A stretch of 64,000 nucleotides of DNA from Streptomyces geranii. GTDB taxonomy: Bacteria > Actinomycetota > Actinomycetes > Streptomycetales > Streptomycetaceae. Of this stretch, positions 1-9,012 are shown piece after piece. The stretch spans positions 175,115 through 239,114 of the forward strand of contig NZ_PJME01000009.1 in NCBI RefSeq assembly GCF_002954775.1, in the 5' to 3' direction. A program made the translations under genes and the position numbers. Position 1 is the first letter of the stretch, and each line of letters opens with the position of its first letter. Below the pieces are notes generated by a model. It had not been told where the DNA came from, ran no database searches, and worked only from the letters and a program-made list of their open reading frames with translations.

Positions 1-3000
1 GTCACCAAGGGGCAGAAGCTGTCCTGGCGGATCAAGGCGGACTCGCCGGTCGACGTCGGCAAGGTGGAGTGGGCGCCCCTGGCCGAGTACACCGAGGGCG
101 TCGAGGGCGAGCAGAGCTTCAGCCCGCCGTACGACATCGACACCTACGCCACCGGCGGCGCCGTCCAGCGCGCCTACACCGCCCCCGGCGGCCCGCTCAC
201 CGTCACCCCGCGTATCGAGGGCGACGCCGACACCGTGGTCCTCACCGTCAAGAAGCACGGCGCGCTGCTCGCGAAGCGGACCGTCCGACCGGGCACCGAG
301 GAACCGTCGTTCCAGGTGGCCGCCGAACCGGGCGACGACCTGTACTTCGACGTCACCGGCACCGGTGTCACCTCGGCGCAGGTCACCGTCAACGGCGACA
401 CGGACAACCCGGTCGCCGCGACCGTGCACACCCGGATCACCGAGGGCGTCTTCGCCCGCCCGTACCGGGGCTGGTCCGCCGTCGGCTACAACGGCAACGG
501 CGACCGCGCCGAACAGCCCGTCCGCCAGGCCGACTTGACCGGCGAGACCATCCCCTCGCGGCTGCCCGAGGACGTGGACCCGGAGCGGGACCGCGAGGAG
601 TTCGAGCAGGACCCGAGGGTCACCCCGCCGGACGTCGTGCCGTTCACCCCGGAGCCGGCGCGCGGGCGTTGGTCCTCGGGTGACGTGTGGGTGGCCGGCG
701 GGAAGGTCGCCAGTTCGCGCTACGGCGGCCAGACCATCGGCCTGCCCACTGCAGCCGCGCTGGCCTCCGTGCAGGCCGTGCCCCGCATCTCCGAGTCGAA
801 GCAGATATCGCTGACCGGGTCGCTCGGCGGGCCCGTGGGCAGCGTCGGCGGCAGTGTCGCCCGGGGCACCTCCCAGGGCGTCCTCGACTACCTTGACATG
901 AACGGCGACGGCTATCCCGACGTCGTCGGCGCGGGCGGCGTGCAGTACACCGACCCGACCGGTGTCCTCGGCGCCACCAGGGGCAGCGTGCCCGGCGGTT
1001 CCGTGCGCGAGTCGGAGAACGTCACCGGCAACGCCAGCGCGGGCAGCGCGGCCCGCACCATCACCACCGGCCGGGGCCATGCCGCCCCGCCCGCGGGCGG
1101 CACCGCCAACACCTCGACCTCGGGCAACGACATGCCCCCGCTGGGGGTCGGCGGCAACCTCGGCACCGGCAAGTCCGACGGCCGCTTCGACCTGCTCGAC
1201 ATCAACGGCGACGGACTGCCCGACCGCGTGTACGAGGACGGCCGTGCCGCCCTCAACCTCGGCTACCGCTTCGCCGCCGCCGAACCCTGGCCCGGCGGCA
1301 AGCTCAACGAGGGCACCAGCTCAAGCTCGGGCCTCAACATCGGCTTCAGCACCGACTTCTACGCCTTCGGCGGCGGCGCCTCCTTCGACCAGACCACGTC
1401 GTCCACCAAGAACTCCCTGGTCGACGTCAACGGCGACGGCCGCGCCGACCGCGTCCTCACCGGCAACCCGATCCGGGTCGCCCTCAACACCGGGTCCGGG
1501 TTCGCCGAGCCGGTGCCCTTCAACGGCAGCCTCAACGGCATCAACGAGGACTCCAACGCCCGTCTGGGCGGCGGCGCCTACTTCACCGTGCCCTTCTGCC
1601 CGCTGTTCATCACCGGCTGCATCATCGTCAACCCGGGCGCCAACGTCTCCACCGGCGCCTCGCGCGCCGAGCAGATGCTGCGCGACATCGACGGCGACGG
1701 CCTCGCCGACCACCTCGCCTCCACGAACGACAGCCAGTTGACGGTCGCCGCCAACCGCACCGGCCGTACCAACCTCCTCAAGTCCGTTGCCCGGCCGCTG
1801 GGTTCGCGCATCGACCTCGACTACTCGCGCGACGGCAACACCTACGACCAGCCCGGCACCCGCTGGCTGCTCAGCGGCGCGAAGGTCCACGACAACCTGG
1901 CAGGGGACGGCCCCGACACCCAGTCGCTGGCCTTCACCTACCAGGACGGCGCCTACGACCGGCTGGAGCGCGAGTTCCGCGGCTACGGCACCGTCACCAC
2001 CACCCAGGACGAGCTGCGCGCCTCCACCACGCGGTACGAGACCGGCAGCCACTACACGCGCGGCCTGGTCAAGAGCCAGACGGTGGCGGACAGTTCGGGC
2101 GCCCTGTTCACCGAGACCCGCAACACCTACGCCCTGCGCGATGTCGCCACCGGCGAGCCCGCCGACGGCGGCTCCACCGGCGCCACGCTCTTCCCGCAGC
2201 TGGTGAGGACGGAGTCCCGCTGGTACGAGGGCGAGGCGGAACCCGGCCAGAGCACCTCCGTCGAGCTGTCGTACGACGAACTCGGCAACGTCGTCCGCAC
2301 CATCGACCACGGCGAGGCGGGCGCCGCCGACGACCTGGTGACGCGGACCCGGTACACCGAGTGCGCCGACACCCACATCGTCGGCGTCGCCCGGGCCGTG
2401 GAGGTCTTCGGCGGCGGTGAGCGGAGGCGTTCGCGCGAGTCCGAGGTGGACTGCGCGACGGGCGACATCACCCGCCACACCGCCCGACTGGCCGACGGCA
2501 CCGAGGCGGTGACCGATCTCGAGTACCACGACACCGGCACCCTGAAGTCGGTCCAGGAGCCGGAGAATCACCGGGGCGACCGCTACCGGCTGAGCTACGG
2601 GTACGACGAGCCGACGGGCACCTACGTCACCTCGACGAAGGACAGCTTCGGCTACCGCTCGACAGGCTCGTACGACCTCAGGTTCGGCGTCCAGACCGAG
2701 TCCGTGGACATCAACGAGCAGCGGGTCGGCACGACTTACGACCAGGTCGGCCGGGTCACCTCGGTGACAGGACCGCACGACCACAAGGCGGACCGCCCGA
2801 CGATCGCCTTCGCCTACCGGCCCGACGCGGAGGTCCCGTACGCGGTCACCCGCCACCTCGACCGCGACTCGGACGGCAAGGTCAAGGGCGACACGATCGA
2901 CACCGTCACCTTCACCGACGGCCTCGGCCGCGTCGTCCAGACGAAGAAGGACGCGGAGGTCGCCGGCAAGGACGTCATGACGGTCTCCGGCCGCACCGTC

Positions 3001-6000
3001 TACGACGCCCTGGGCCGCGCGGTCCGGCAGTACTACCCGGTCACCGAACCGAAGGGCGACGCCGACACCGCGTACAACCCGGCCGTCGACACCGTCCGCC
3101 CGACCACGGTCGCCTACGACATCCTGGACCGCCCGCTGCGCACGGAGCTGCCGGACGGCACCGTCTCCACCCAGCGGTACGGCTTCGGCACCGACCGGTC
3201 GGGCGAGACCCGGTTCGAGACGGTCGCGACCGACGCCAAGGAGAACCGGACCAGCGCCTACACGGACGTACGGCAGCAGAAGACCGCCGTACGCGAACCG
3301 GGCGCGAAGAAGGACGACGCGCCGATCTGGACGTCCTACGAGTACGACGCCCTGGGCCAGTTGACGAAGGTCAGGGACAACAGGAACAACACGACGAGGA
3401 GCGAGTACGACGACTTCGGCCGCCGCACGGCCGTCGACACCCCGGACACGGGCCGCACCACGACGGTCTACGACCCGGCGGGCAACGTCGTCCGCACGAT
3501 CACCGCGAACCTCGCCAAGAAGCACAAGGCGATCGAGTACAAGTACGACTTCAACCGGCTGGAGGAGGTCAGGTACCCGGTCTTCAAGGACAACAACGTC
3601 CGCTACACGTACGGCGATCCGGGCGCCAAGCACAACGCCGCCGGCCGGCTGACGAAGATCGAGGACGCGGCGGGCGTGGTGAAGCGGGAGTACGGCCCCC
3701 TCGGCGAGGTCGTCGAGGAGACCCGCACCCTGCCGGGCCCCCTCCACACGACCAGCGTCTTCACCACCGGCTACCGCTACGACAGCTTCGGCCGGGTCCT
3801 GTCGCTGACCTACCCGGACGGCGAGCGGCTGGCGTACACCTACGACAGCGGCGGCCAGGTCACCGCGGCCACCGGCACCAAGAAGCACCACAGTTACGAC
3901 TACCTGACCTCGCTTGACTACGACAAGTTCGGCCAGCGGACCCGCGTCGAGCTGGGCAACGGCACGGCGACGAACTACACCTACGACGCGGAGGACCGGC
4001 GTCTCGCGGCGCTCAACTCGACGCTGCCGAAGGGCGATTCGTTCCAGAACCTGGCCTACGCCTACGACGCGGTCGGCAACCTCACCCGCCAGGAGAACGC
4101 GACCGAGCCCGTCACGAGCGGTTCGGAGGCGAGTGGTCCGACCGTCCAGACGTACGAGTACGACAACCTGTACCGGCTGACGAAGGCGACCGGCGCGTAC
4201 GACTTCGCGAAGAAGAAGTCCGACACCTACTCGGTGTCGACGACGTACGACACGATCCACAACATCACCGGCAAGGCGCAACGGCACGCCATCGTGTACG
4301 GGGACGGCGACTTCGAACACGTCCAGAAGGCGACGACCTACACCAACGGCTATGCCTACAAGGGCCCGAGCCCGCACGCGCCCTCACGGGTGGGCGAGGA
4401 GTCCCTGAAGTACGACGCCAACGGCAACCTGATCGACAGCGACTCCGACACCTTCGGGCACCCGCGCCGCCAGCAGGTCTGGGACGAGGCGAACCGGCTG
4501 GCCTGCGTCCACGACTTCTGGAAGTACGAGACGGTCGACCAGGACCCGTCGTCCTGCGACAAGCCCGGCAAGTCGCCCAACGTCCGCTTCCTGTACGACG
4601 CGGACGGCGAGCGCGTGGTCAAGGACGGCGCGCAGACCACCCTCTACCCGAACCAGAACTACTCGGCGCGCGGACTCCAGGAGTTCAAGCACGTCTTCAT
4701 CGGCACGACCCGCATCGCCACGAAGACCGTGAAGCCCGCCGTCTTCTACGAGAAGGACCAGTTCTACTACCACGCCGACCACCTGGGCTCGACGTCGTAC
4801 GGCACGGACGAGAAGGGCCGGATCTCCGAACACCTCGACTACTTCCCGTCGGGCGAGGTCTGGGTCGACGAGAACAAGGGGGCCGACAACCCGTACCAGT
4901 TCACCGGCAAGGAACTGGACAAGGAGACCGGCTACACCTACCACGGGGCCCGCTACTACGACTCCCGGATCGGCCTGTGGCAGTCGCCCGACCCGGTCAT
5001 GGGCGACTACCTCAACGGCGAGGGAAACGGGGGCGTCTACCGGTCGGCCAACCTCAACTCCTACGGCTACGCCTACGGAAACCCGGTCGGGAGTCTCGAC
5101 CCGGACGGCAACATCGTCTTCATCCCCGTCCTCATCGCCGGTGCCAAGCTGGTCGGTTGGGGCATGACCGCCTACAGCGCCTACCAGGCGGGCCAGACCG
5201 TCTACAACACCGCGCAGGATGTCGCGGCCGGCCGCAAGACCCTCGGCGACGCGGCCCTGGACGCGGCGCCGGTCCTCGCCGAGAAGGCCGCCGACGTGGC
5301 GCTCGGCAAGGTCAAGGCCGTCGGCCGGGTCGGCACCTACCTCGCCGACAAGGCGGGCGACGCCTACCGCCGGGTCGCCAAGCAGGACGGCGCCCTCGAC
5401 ACCGCCGCCGGCTCCCTGGCGAAGACCAAGCCGGGGGACTGCAACAGCTTCGTGCCCGGCAGCGGGGTCGTCATGGCCGACGGTTCCGCGAAACCCATCG
5501 AGGACGTACGGGCGGGCGATCTGGTCCTGGCCACCGACCCGGAGACCGGCCGCACCGAGGCCCAGCCGGTCACCCGCCTGATCGCGGGCGAGGGCGAGAA
5601 GAACCTGGTCAGGATCACGGTCGACGTGGACGGCGACAAGGGCGACCGCACGGCCCCCGTCACCGCCACCGACGAACACCCCTTCTGGGTCGAGGCACTC
5701 GGCCGCTGGCTGAACGCCGAGGACCTGCGGCCGGGGATGCTGCTGCGCACGAGCGCGGGCACCTATGTCCAGGTCACGGCGGTCCAGGCGTGGACGGCAC
5801 GGCACGAGCGGGTGCACAACCTCACCGTCGGTGAGCTGCACACGTACTACGTGCTGGCCGGCGACGTCCCGGTCCTCGTCCACAACACCGGACCGTGCAA
5901 CGTCACCCGTGGCCCGGACGGACGCTTCCAGCCGGATCCCAACCGCACGGACACGGACGCGACGTATGATCGCGTCAAGCTCCGCTCGACGACCAAGCAG

Positions 6001-6249
6001 GACATCCAGAACGCGGCGGTGCGGGACGCCGACGGCAACTTCATCGACCCGAACACCGGCCAGGTCATTCCGGCCGAGGGACCCTTCCACTACGGCCACA
6101 AGCCGGGCCTCGAGTACTGGAAGAACCGGGACATGGCACAGCAACAGGGCTGGACCCGCGAACAGTTCGTCGAGTTCGAGAACAAGGCGAGCCACTACCA
6201 GATCGAACTTCCCGCCAACAATATGAGTCACAAGTATGAGCAACCGTGA
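1..6249 (+). CDS. RHS/YD-repeat polymorphic toxin, HINT pretoxin and GH-E nuclease tip (5' partial)
   Basis: The frame is open from base 1, so the N-terminus lies upstream; residue numbers here count from the GTG at 64 (2061 aa to the stop). The N-terminal third has four Asp-rich FG-GAP/SpvB-like calcium loops (for example DMNGDGYPD, DINGDGLPD, DVNGDGRAD, DIDGDGLAD). The middle is a long series of YD (RHS) repeats ending in an RHS core (YHADHLGST ... GARYYDSRIGLWQSPDP). A HINT autoprocessing domain starts at Cys1793 and ends at His1940-Asn1941 (YYVLAGDVPVLVHN). The last 120 residues carry FHYGHKPG (Gly2011-His2012) and a Glu/Asn-rich end, matching the GH-E branch of HNH/Endo VII-like toxins. 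By family knowledge the RHS shell encapsulates and delivers the tip, which would cut nucleic acid in a neighbour cell. Secretion route cannot be judged because the N-terminus is missing. Overlaps the ankyrin gene by 14 bp. Confidence 0.9.
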   Translation, partial: VTKGQKLSWRIKADSPVDVGKVEWAPLAEYTEGVEGEQSFSPPYDIDTYATGGAVQRAYTAPGGPLTVTPRIEGDADTVVLTVKKHGALLAKRTVRPGTEEPSFQVAAEPGDDLYFDVTGTGVTSAQVTVNGDTDNPVAATVHTRITEGVFARPYRGWSAVGYNGNGDRAEQPVRQADLTGETIPSRLPEDVDPERDREEFEQDPRVTPPDVVPFTPEPARGRWSSGDVWVAGGKVASSRYGGQTIGLPTAAALASVQAVPRISESKQISLTGSLGGPVGSVGGSVARGTSQGVLDYLDMNGDGYPDVVGAGGVQYTDPTGVLGATRGSVPGGSVRESENVTGNASAGSAARTITTGRGHAAPPAGGTANTSTSGNDMPPLGVGGNLGTGKSDGRFDLLDINGDGLPDRVYEDGRAALNLGYRFAAAEPWPGGKLNEGTSSSSGLNIGFSTDFYAFGGGASFDQTTSSTKNSLVDVNGDGRADRVLTGNPIRVALNTGSGFAEPVPFNGSLNGINEDSNARLGGGAYFTVPFCPLFITGCIIVNPGANVSTGASRAEQMLRDIDGDGLADHLASTNDSQLTVAANRTGRTNLLKSVARPLGSRIDLDYSRDGNTYDQPGTRWLLSGAKVHDNLAGDGPDTQSLAFTYQDGAYDRLEREFRGYGTVTTTQDELRASTTRYETGSHYTRGLVKSQTVADSSGALFTETRNTYALRDVATGEPADGGSTGATLFPQLVRTESRWYEGEAEPGQSTSVELSYDELGNVVRTIDHGEAGAADDLVTRTRYTECADTHIVGVARAVEVFGGGERRRSRESEVDCATGDITRHTARLADGTEAVTDLEYHDTGTLKSVQEPENHRGDRYRLSYGYDEPTGTYVTSTKDSFGYRSTGSYDLRFGVQTESVDINEQRVGTTYDQVGRVTSVTGPHDHKADRPTIAFAYRPDAEVPYAVTRHLDRDSDGKVKGDTIDTVTFTDGLGRVVQTKKDAEVAGKDVMTVSGRTVYDALGRAVRQYYPVTEPKGDADTAYNPAVDTVRPTTVAYDILDRPLRTELPDGTVSTQRYGFGTDRSGETRFETVATDAKENRTSAYTDVRQQKTAVREPGAKKDDAPIWTSYEYDALGQLTKVRDNRNNTTRSEYDDFGRRTAVDTPDTGRTTTVYDPAGNVVRTITANLAKKHKAIEYKYDFNRLEEVRYPVFKDNNVRYTYGDPGAKHNAAGRLTKIEDAAGVVKREYGPLGEVVEETRTLPGPLHTTSVFTTGYRYDSFGRVLSLTYPDGERLAYTYDSGGQVTAATGTKKHHSYDYLTSLDYDKFGQRTRVELGNGTATNYTYDAEDRRLAALNSTLPKGDSFQNLAYAYDAVGNLTRQENATEPVTSGSEASGPTVQTYEYDNLYRLTKATGAYDFAKKKSDTYSVSTTYDTIHNITGKAQRHAIVYGDGDFEHVQKATTYTNGYAYKGPSPHAPSRVGEESLKYDANGNLIDSDSDTFGHPRRQQVWDEANRLACVHDFWKYETVDQDPSSCDKPGKSPNVRFLYDADGERVVKDGAQTTLYPNQNYSARGLQEFKHVFIGTTRIATKTVKPAVFYEKDQFYYHADHLGSTSYGTDEKGRISEHLDYFPSGEVWVDENKGADNPYQFTGKELDKETGYTYHGARYYDSRIGLWQSPDPVMGDYLNGEGNGGVYRSANLNSYGYAYGNPVGSLDPDGNIVFIPVLIAGAKLVGWGMTAYSAYQAGQTVYNTAQDVAAGRKTLGDAALDAAPVLAEKAADVALGKVKAVGRVGTYLADKAGDAYRRVAKQDGALDTAAGSLAKTKPGDCNSFVPGSGVVMADGSAKPIEDVRAGDLVLATDPETGRTEAQPVTRLIAGEGEKNLVRITVDVDGDKGDRTAPVTATDEHPFWVEALGRWLNAEDLRPGMLLRTSAGTYVQVTAVQAWTARHERVHNLTVGELHTYYVLAGDVPVLVHNTGPCNVTRGPDGRFQPDPNRTDTDATYDRVKLRSTTKQDIQNAAVRDADGNFIDPNTGQVIPAEGPFHYGHKPGLEYWKNRDMAQQQGWTREQFVEFENKASHYQIELPANNMSHKYEQP

Positions 6250-6646
6250 TCCGCGTGACCGTCAGGGCAGAACCCCGCTCCACACCGCGGCCTCGCGCGG
6301 AGACCTCGCCGAGGCCGAGCGGCTGATCGCCGCGGGCGCCGACCCCGGTGCCGCCGACCGCGACGGCTTCACCCCGTTGCACCTGGCGGCACAGGAGGGC
6401 CACGCCGAGGCGGTACGGCTGCTGCTGGACGCCGGTGCGGAGACCGACGCGCGAAACCGGTACGGGAACACCCCGCTGTTCGTCGCGGTGTTCAACTCCC
6501 GGGGCAGGGGAGACCTCATCCACCTGCTCCGGGAGCGCGGCGCCGACCCGAGGGCGGAGAACACGAGCGGACAGACCCCGCTGGGGCTGGCCCGCCTGAT
6601 CGCCAACTTCGACGTGGCCCAGCATTTCGCGGACCTGGACCCCTGA
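6236..6646 (+). CDS. Ankyrin-repeat protein, probable immunity protein of the GH-E toxin
   Basis: A 136-aa cytoplasmic protein made almost wholly of ankyrin repeats: GRTPLHTAASRGDLAEAERL (about residues 11-30), GFTPLHLAAQEGHAEAVRLL (44-63), a looser GNTPLFVAVF repeat (77-109) and a final SGQTPLGLARL half-repeat. No signal peptide. Its ATG lies inside the last codons of the toxin gene (14-bp overlap), implying translational coupling. Ankyrin proteins are an established immunity class in polymorphic toxin systems, so the likely role is to bind and neutralise the nuclease tip. That pairing is inferred from position and family; no direct binding evidence is visible. Confidence 0.8.
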   Translation: MSNRDPRDRQGRTPLHTAASRGDLAEAERLIAAGADPGAADRDGFTPLHLAAQEGHAEAVRLLLDAGAETDARNRYGNTPLFVAVFNSRGRGDLIHLLRERGADPRAENTSGQTPLGLARLIANFDVAQHFADLDP

Positions 6647-6692
6647 CGGATCCCGACTCCTGACGGAAGCCGACTCCTGACGGAACCGTCAG
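6644..6692. repeat. 17-bp tandem repeat beginning at a stop codon, ending in a small hairpin
   Basis: The unit TGACGGAWSCCGACTCC occurs at 6644-6660 and 6661-6677, and a third partial copy starts at 6678. The first TGA is the stop codon of the ankyrin gene. The last copy forms CTGACGG-AA-CCGTCAG (6677-6692), which reaches the stop codon of the convergent PucR-type gene and may act as a weak bidirectional terminator. Confidence 0.75.
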
Positions 6693-7873
6693 AGCCGCGC
6701 CCCCTTCAGCGCCATGTGCAGCAGCAGCCGGTCCTCGCCGTCGTCCAGGTCCAGGCCCGTCAGCCGCTCCACGCGGGACAGGCGGTAGTAGAGGGTCTGG
6801 CGGTGGATGCCCAGCTCCGTCGCCGTGCGCGTCGCCTGGCCCGCGCAGTCGAGATACGTCTCCGCCGTGCGGGCCAGCTCCTGGTGGGCGGGGACGAGGA
6901 GGGGCGTGACCGCCGGGTCGTGGGTCGCGTCCGGCGGGAGTGCCGTCAGCAGGCGGTACGGGCCGATCGACCGCCACTGCGCGACGGGCCCGAGCCTGGG
7001 CTCCGCGCCCACCGCCCGCGCCGCGGCCGACGCCTCCCGCCAGGCCGCCCCCAGCTCGGCCAGCCCGACCCGGGCCGCCGCGACACCGGCCCCGCCCCGC
7101 TCACCCGCCCGCTCCAGGAGCCGCCCGGCCGCGTTCGTCGCCGGCGCCGGGGAGTCCGGTGCGCGCAGCCGCAGCAGCACCGCCAGACACTGGGCCGAGG
7201 TGCCCCACGGCAGCGTGCACAGGGCGGTCGCGCCCTGCACCGTACGGACGGAGGGGGCGTCGGGCGACGGCCAGGGGGCCACGCAGATCAGCGTGTGCGG
7301 GGCGTCGGCCCGGGTGCCGAGCGCCGAGCGGAGTTCCGCGACAGCCGTGTCCCGCTGCCAGTCGCGCTCGGCGGTGAGGACGGCCCGCAGCTCCCGGGTC
7401 AGATCGGCGCCGTGCTGCGCCTCGTCGGCCAGCAGCGCGCCGATCCGCGCCGTCACCTCCATGGCGGTCGCCAGCTGCGCCTCCGACGGCCCCGGATCGT
7501 CGTCCAGGAGCCAGACATAGCCGAGGACGACACCCCGATGGCGTACGGGGAGACAGATCCGTCCCCGGTAGACCCCCGCCTCCGGGGTGGGCGGAATACG
7601 GACCGGCCCGGTCGCCCGGGTGATCCCGAACCCCTCGAACCACTCCCGGACCACCGTCGTCGAACGCCGGGTCAGGATCGAGCGCGTACGCACCGGGTCC
7701 AGCGCCGACTCGTCCAGCTCGCCCTCGCTGTCGTACGTACCGAACGCGATCAGCTCGAAATCCCGGTTCTCCAGGGTCGCCGGGGCGCCGAGCAGCTCGG
7801 AGATCTCGTCGACCAGGTCCTGGTAGTCACCGGCGTGGTGGGGGGAGGGGGAGGAGGCGGCATCGGCGGTCAC
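6689..7873 (-). CDS. PucR/CdaR-family transcriptional regulator, probably of proline catabolism
   Basis: A 394-aa protein from a GTG preceded by an AAGGGGAG ribosome site; an upstream in-frame ATG at 7912 is also possible. The N-terminal two-thirds is a GAF-like sensor with a middle GGDEF-like region. The C-terminus has the PucR helix-turn-helix (TATELGIHRQTLYYRLSRVE) followed by the family tail LDLDDGEDRLLLHMAL. It is divergent from proline dehydrogenase with a 150-bp gap. PucR-type regulators next to putA-like genes usually activate proline use, so this is the likely role; the effector is inferred from context only. Confidence 0.85.
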   Translation of the reverse strand: MTADAASSPSPHHAGDYQDLVDEISELLGAPATLENRDFELIAFGTYDSEGELDESALDPVRTRSILTRRSTTVVREWFEGFGITRATGPVRIPPTPEAGVYRGRICLPVRHRGVVLGYVWLLDDDPGPSEAQLATAMEVTARIGALLADEAQHGADLTRELRAVLTAERDWQRDTAVAELRSALGTRADAPHTLICVAPWPSPDAPSVRTVQGATALCTLPWGTSAQCLAVLLRLRAPDSPAPATNAAGRLLERAGERGGAGVAAARVGLAELGAAWREASAAARAVGAEPRLGPVAQWRSIGPYRLLTALPPDATHDPAVTPLLVPAHQELARTAETYLDCAGQATRTATELGIHRQTLYYRLSRVERLTGLDLDDGEDRLLLHMALKGARL

Positions 7874-8023
7874 CCGCCCATTCTCCCCTTTTCCCCGCTC
7901 CCCTTCATACATCTGTCTGAGATCTGTGGCACGGATGCGTGACAGCTGTCGATGGCAGACGATCGGAGCAGTCCCTAGGTTTCACGGTGGTTCTCCGTTT
8001 ACCGGCCTTTGTGGAGGTGCCCC

Positions 8024-8950
8024 GTGCTGGGTCCCGTGATTCTCGCCGCCTCGCGCAGCGACCGGCTGCGCCGAGCGATCTCGGCCGCCCCGGTGACCAG
8101 GCCGGTCGTCGACCGCTTCATCCCCGGCGAGACGGTCGACGACGTCGTCCCGATCGTCCAGGACCTCACCGACCACGGCCTCGAAGTCACCCTGGACGTG
8201 GTCGGCGAGGACATCACGACTCCCGAACAGGCCACCGCCGCCAGGGACGCCTACCTGGAGCTGGTCGAGCGCCTGGGGGACCTGGAACTGGGTACCAGGG
8301 CCGAGATGTCCGTGAAGCTGTCGCTCTTCGGCCAGGCGCTGCCCGGCGGCCACGAGCTGGCCCTCGCCAACATCCGGCCCGTCGTCGAGGCGGCGGCGGC
8401 GATCGGTACGTCGGTCACGCTGGACGCGGAGGACCACACCACCCTGGACTCGATGTTCGCCATCCACGACGAACTCCGCAAGGACTTCCCGCAGACCGGC
8501 TGCGTCATCCAGGCCTACCTCTACCGCACCGAGTCCGACGCCCGCCGCCTCGCCGACAGCGGTAGCCGCGTACGCCTGGTGAAGGGCGCGTACAAGGAGC
8601 CCGCCGAGGTCGCCTACCAGCAGAAGTCCGAGACCGACAAGGCGTACGTCCGCGTCCTGAGGACCCTGATGGAGGGCGAGGGCTACCCGATGATCGGCTC
8701 CCACGACCCCCGCCTGATCTCCATCGCCCAGGAACTGGCCCGCCGCGCGAGCCGCAAGCTCGACGAGTACGAGTTCCAGATGCTGTACGGCATCAGGAGC
8801 GAGGAGCACCTGCGCCTGGCGGCGGAAGGCCACCGGATGCGCGTCTACACGGCCTACGGCACGGACTGGTACGGCTACTTCATGCGGAGGCTGGCCGAAC
8901 GGCCCGCCAACCTCCTCTTCTTCGGTCGCTCGATTCTCACCAAGGGCTGA
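8024..8950 (+). CDS. Proline dehydrogenase (monofunctional, FAD-dependent)
   Basis: A 308-aa protein matching the short monofunctional ProDH type. It oxidises L-proline to delta-1-pyrroline-5-carboxylate and passes electrons to the membrane quinone pool. Visible family blocks include YLYRTESDARRLADSGSRVR, LVKGAYKEPAEV and, near the C-terminus, the paired arginines of YFMRRLAERPANLLFF that hold the proline carboxylate. The GTG at 8024 is chosen because a GGAGGT ribosome site lies 5 bases upstream. It is followed 62 bp later by the P5C dehydrogenase gene, forming the two-step proline to glutamate operon under the divergent PucR regulator. Confidence 0.95.
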   Translation: MLGPVILAASRSDRLRRAISAAPVTRPVVDRFIPGETVDDVVPIVQDLTDHGLEVTLDVVGEDITTPEQATAARDAYLELVERLGDLELGTRAEMSVKLSLFGQALPGGHELALANIRPVVEAAAAIGTSVTLDAEDHTTLDSMFAIHDELRKDFPQTGCVIQAYLYRTESDARRLADSGSRVRLVKGAYKEPAEVAYQQKSETDKAYVRVLRTLMEGEGYPMIGSHDPRLISIAQELARRASRKLDEYEFQMLYGIRSEEHLRLAAEGHRMRVYTAYGTDWYGYFMRRLAERPANLLFFGRSILTKG

Positions 8951-9012
8951 GACCAAGGGAATTGGCCCCCGACAACACCCGCTCGCTCGCCCCTCAAGGA
9001 GTCACGGAACCC

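Noticed and set aside
1321..4377. 1018-aa minus-strand open frame opposite the RHS gene
   Set aside because: High-GC antisense shadow; Val/Arg/Gly-rich with no motif, while the plus strand has clear YD and HINT domains.
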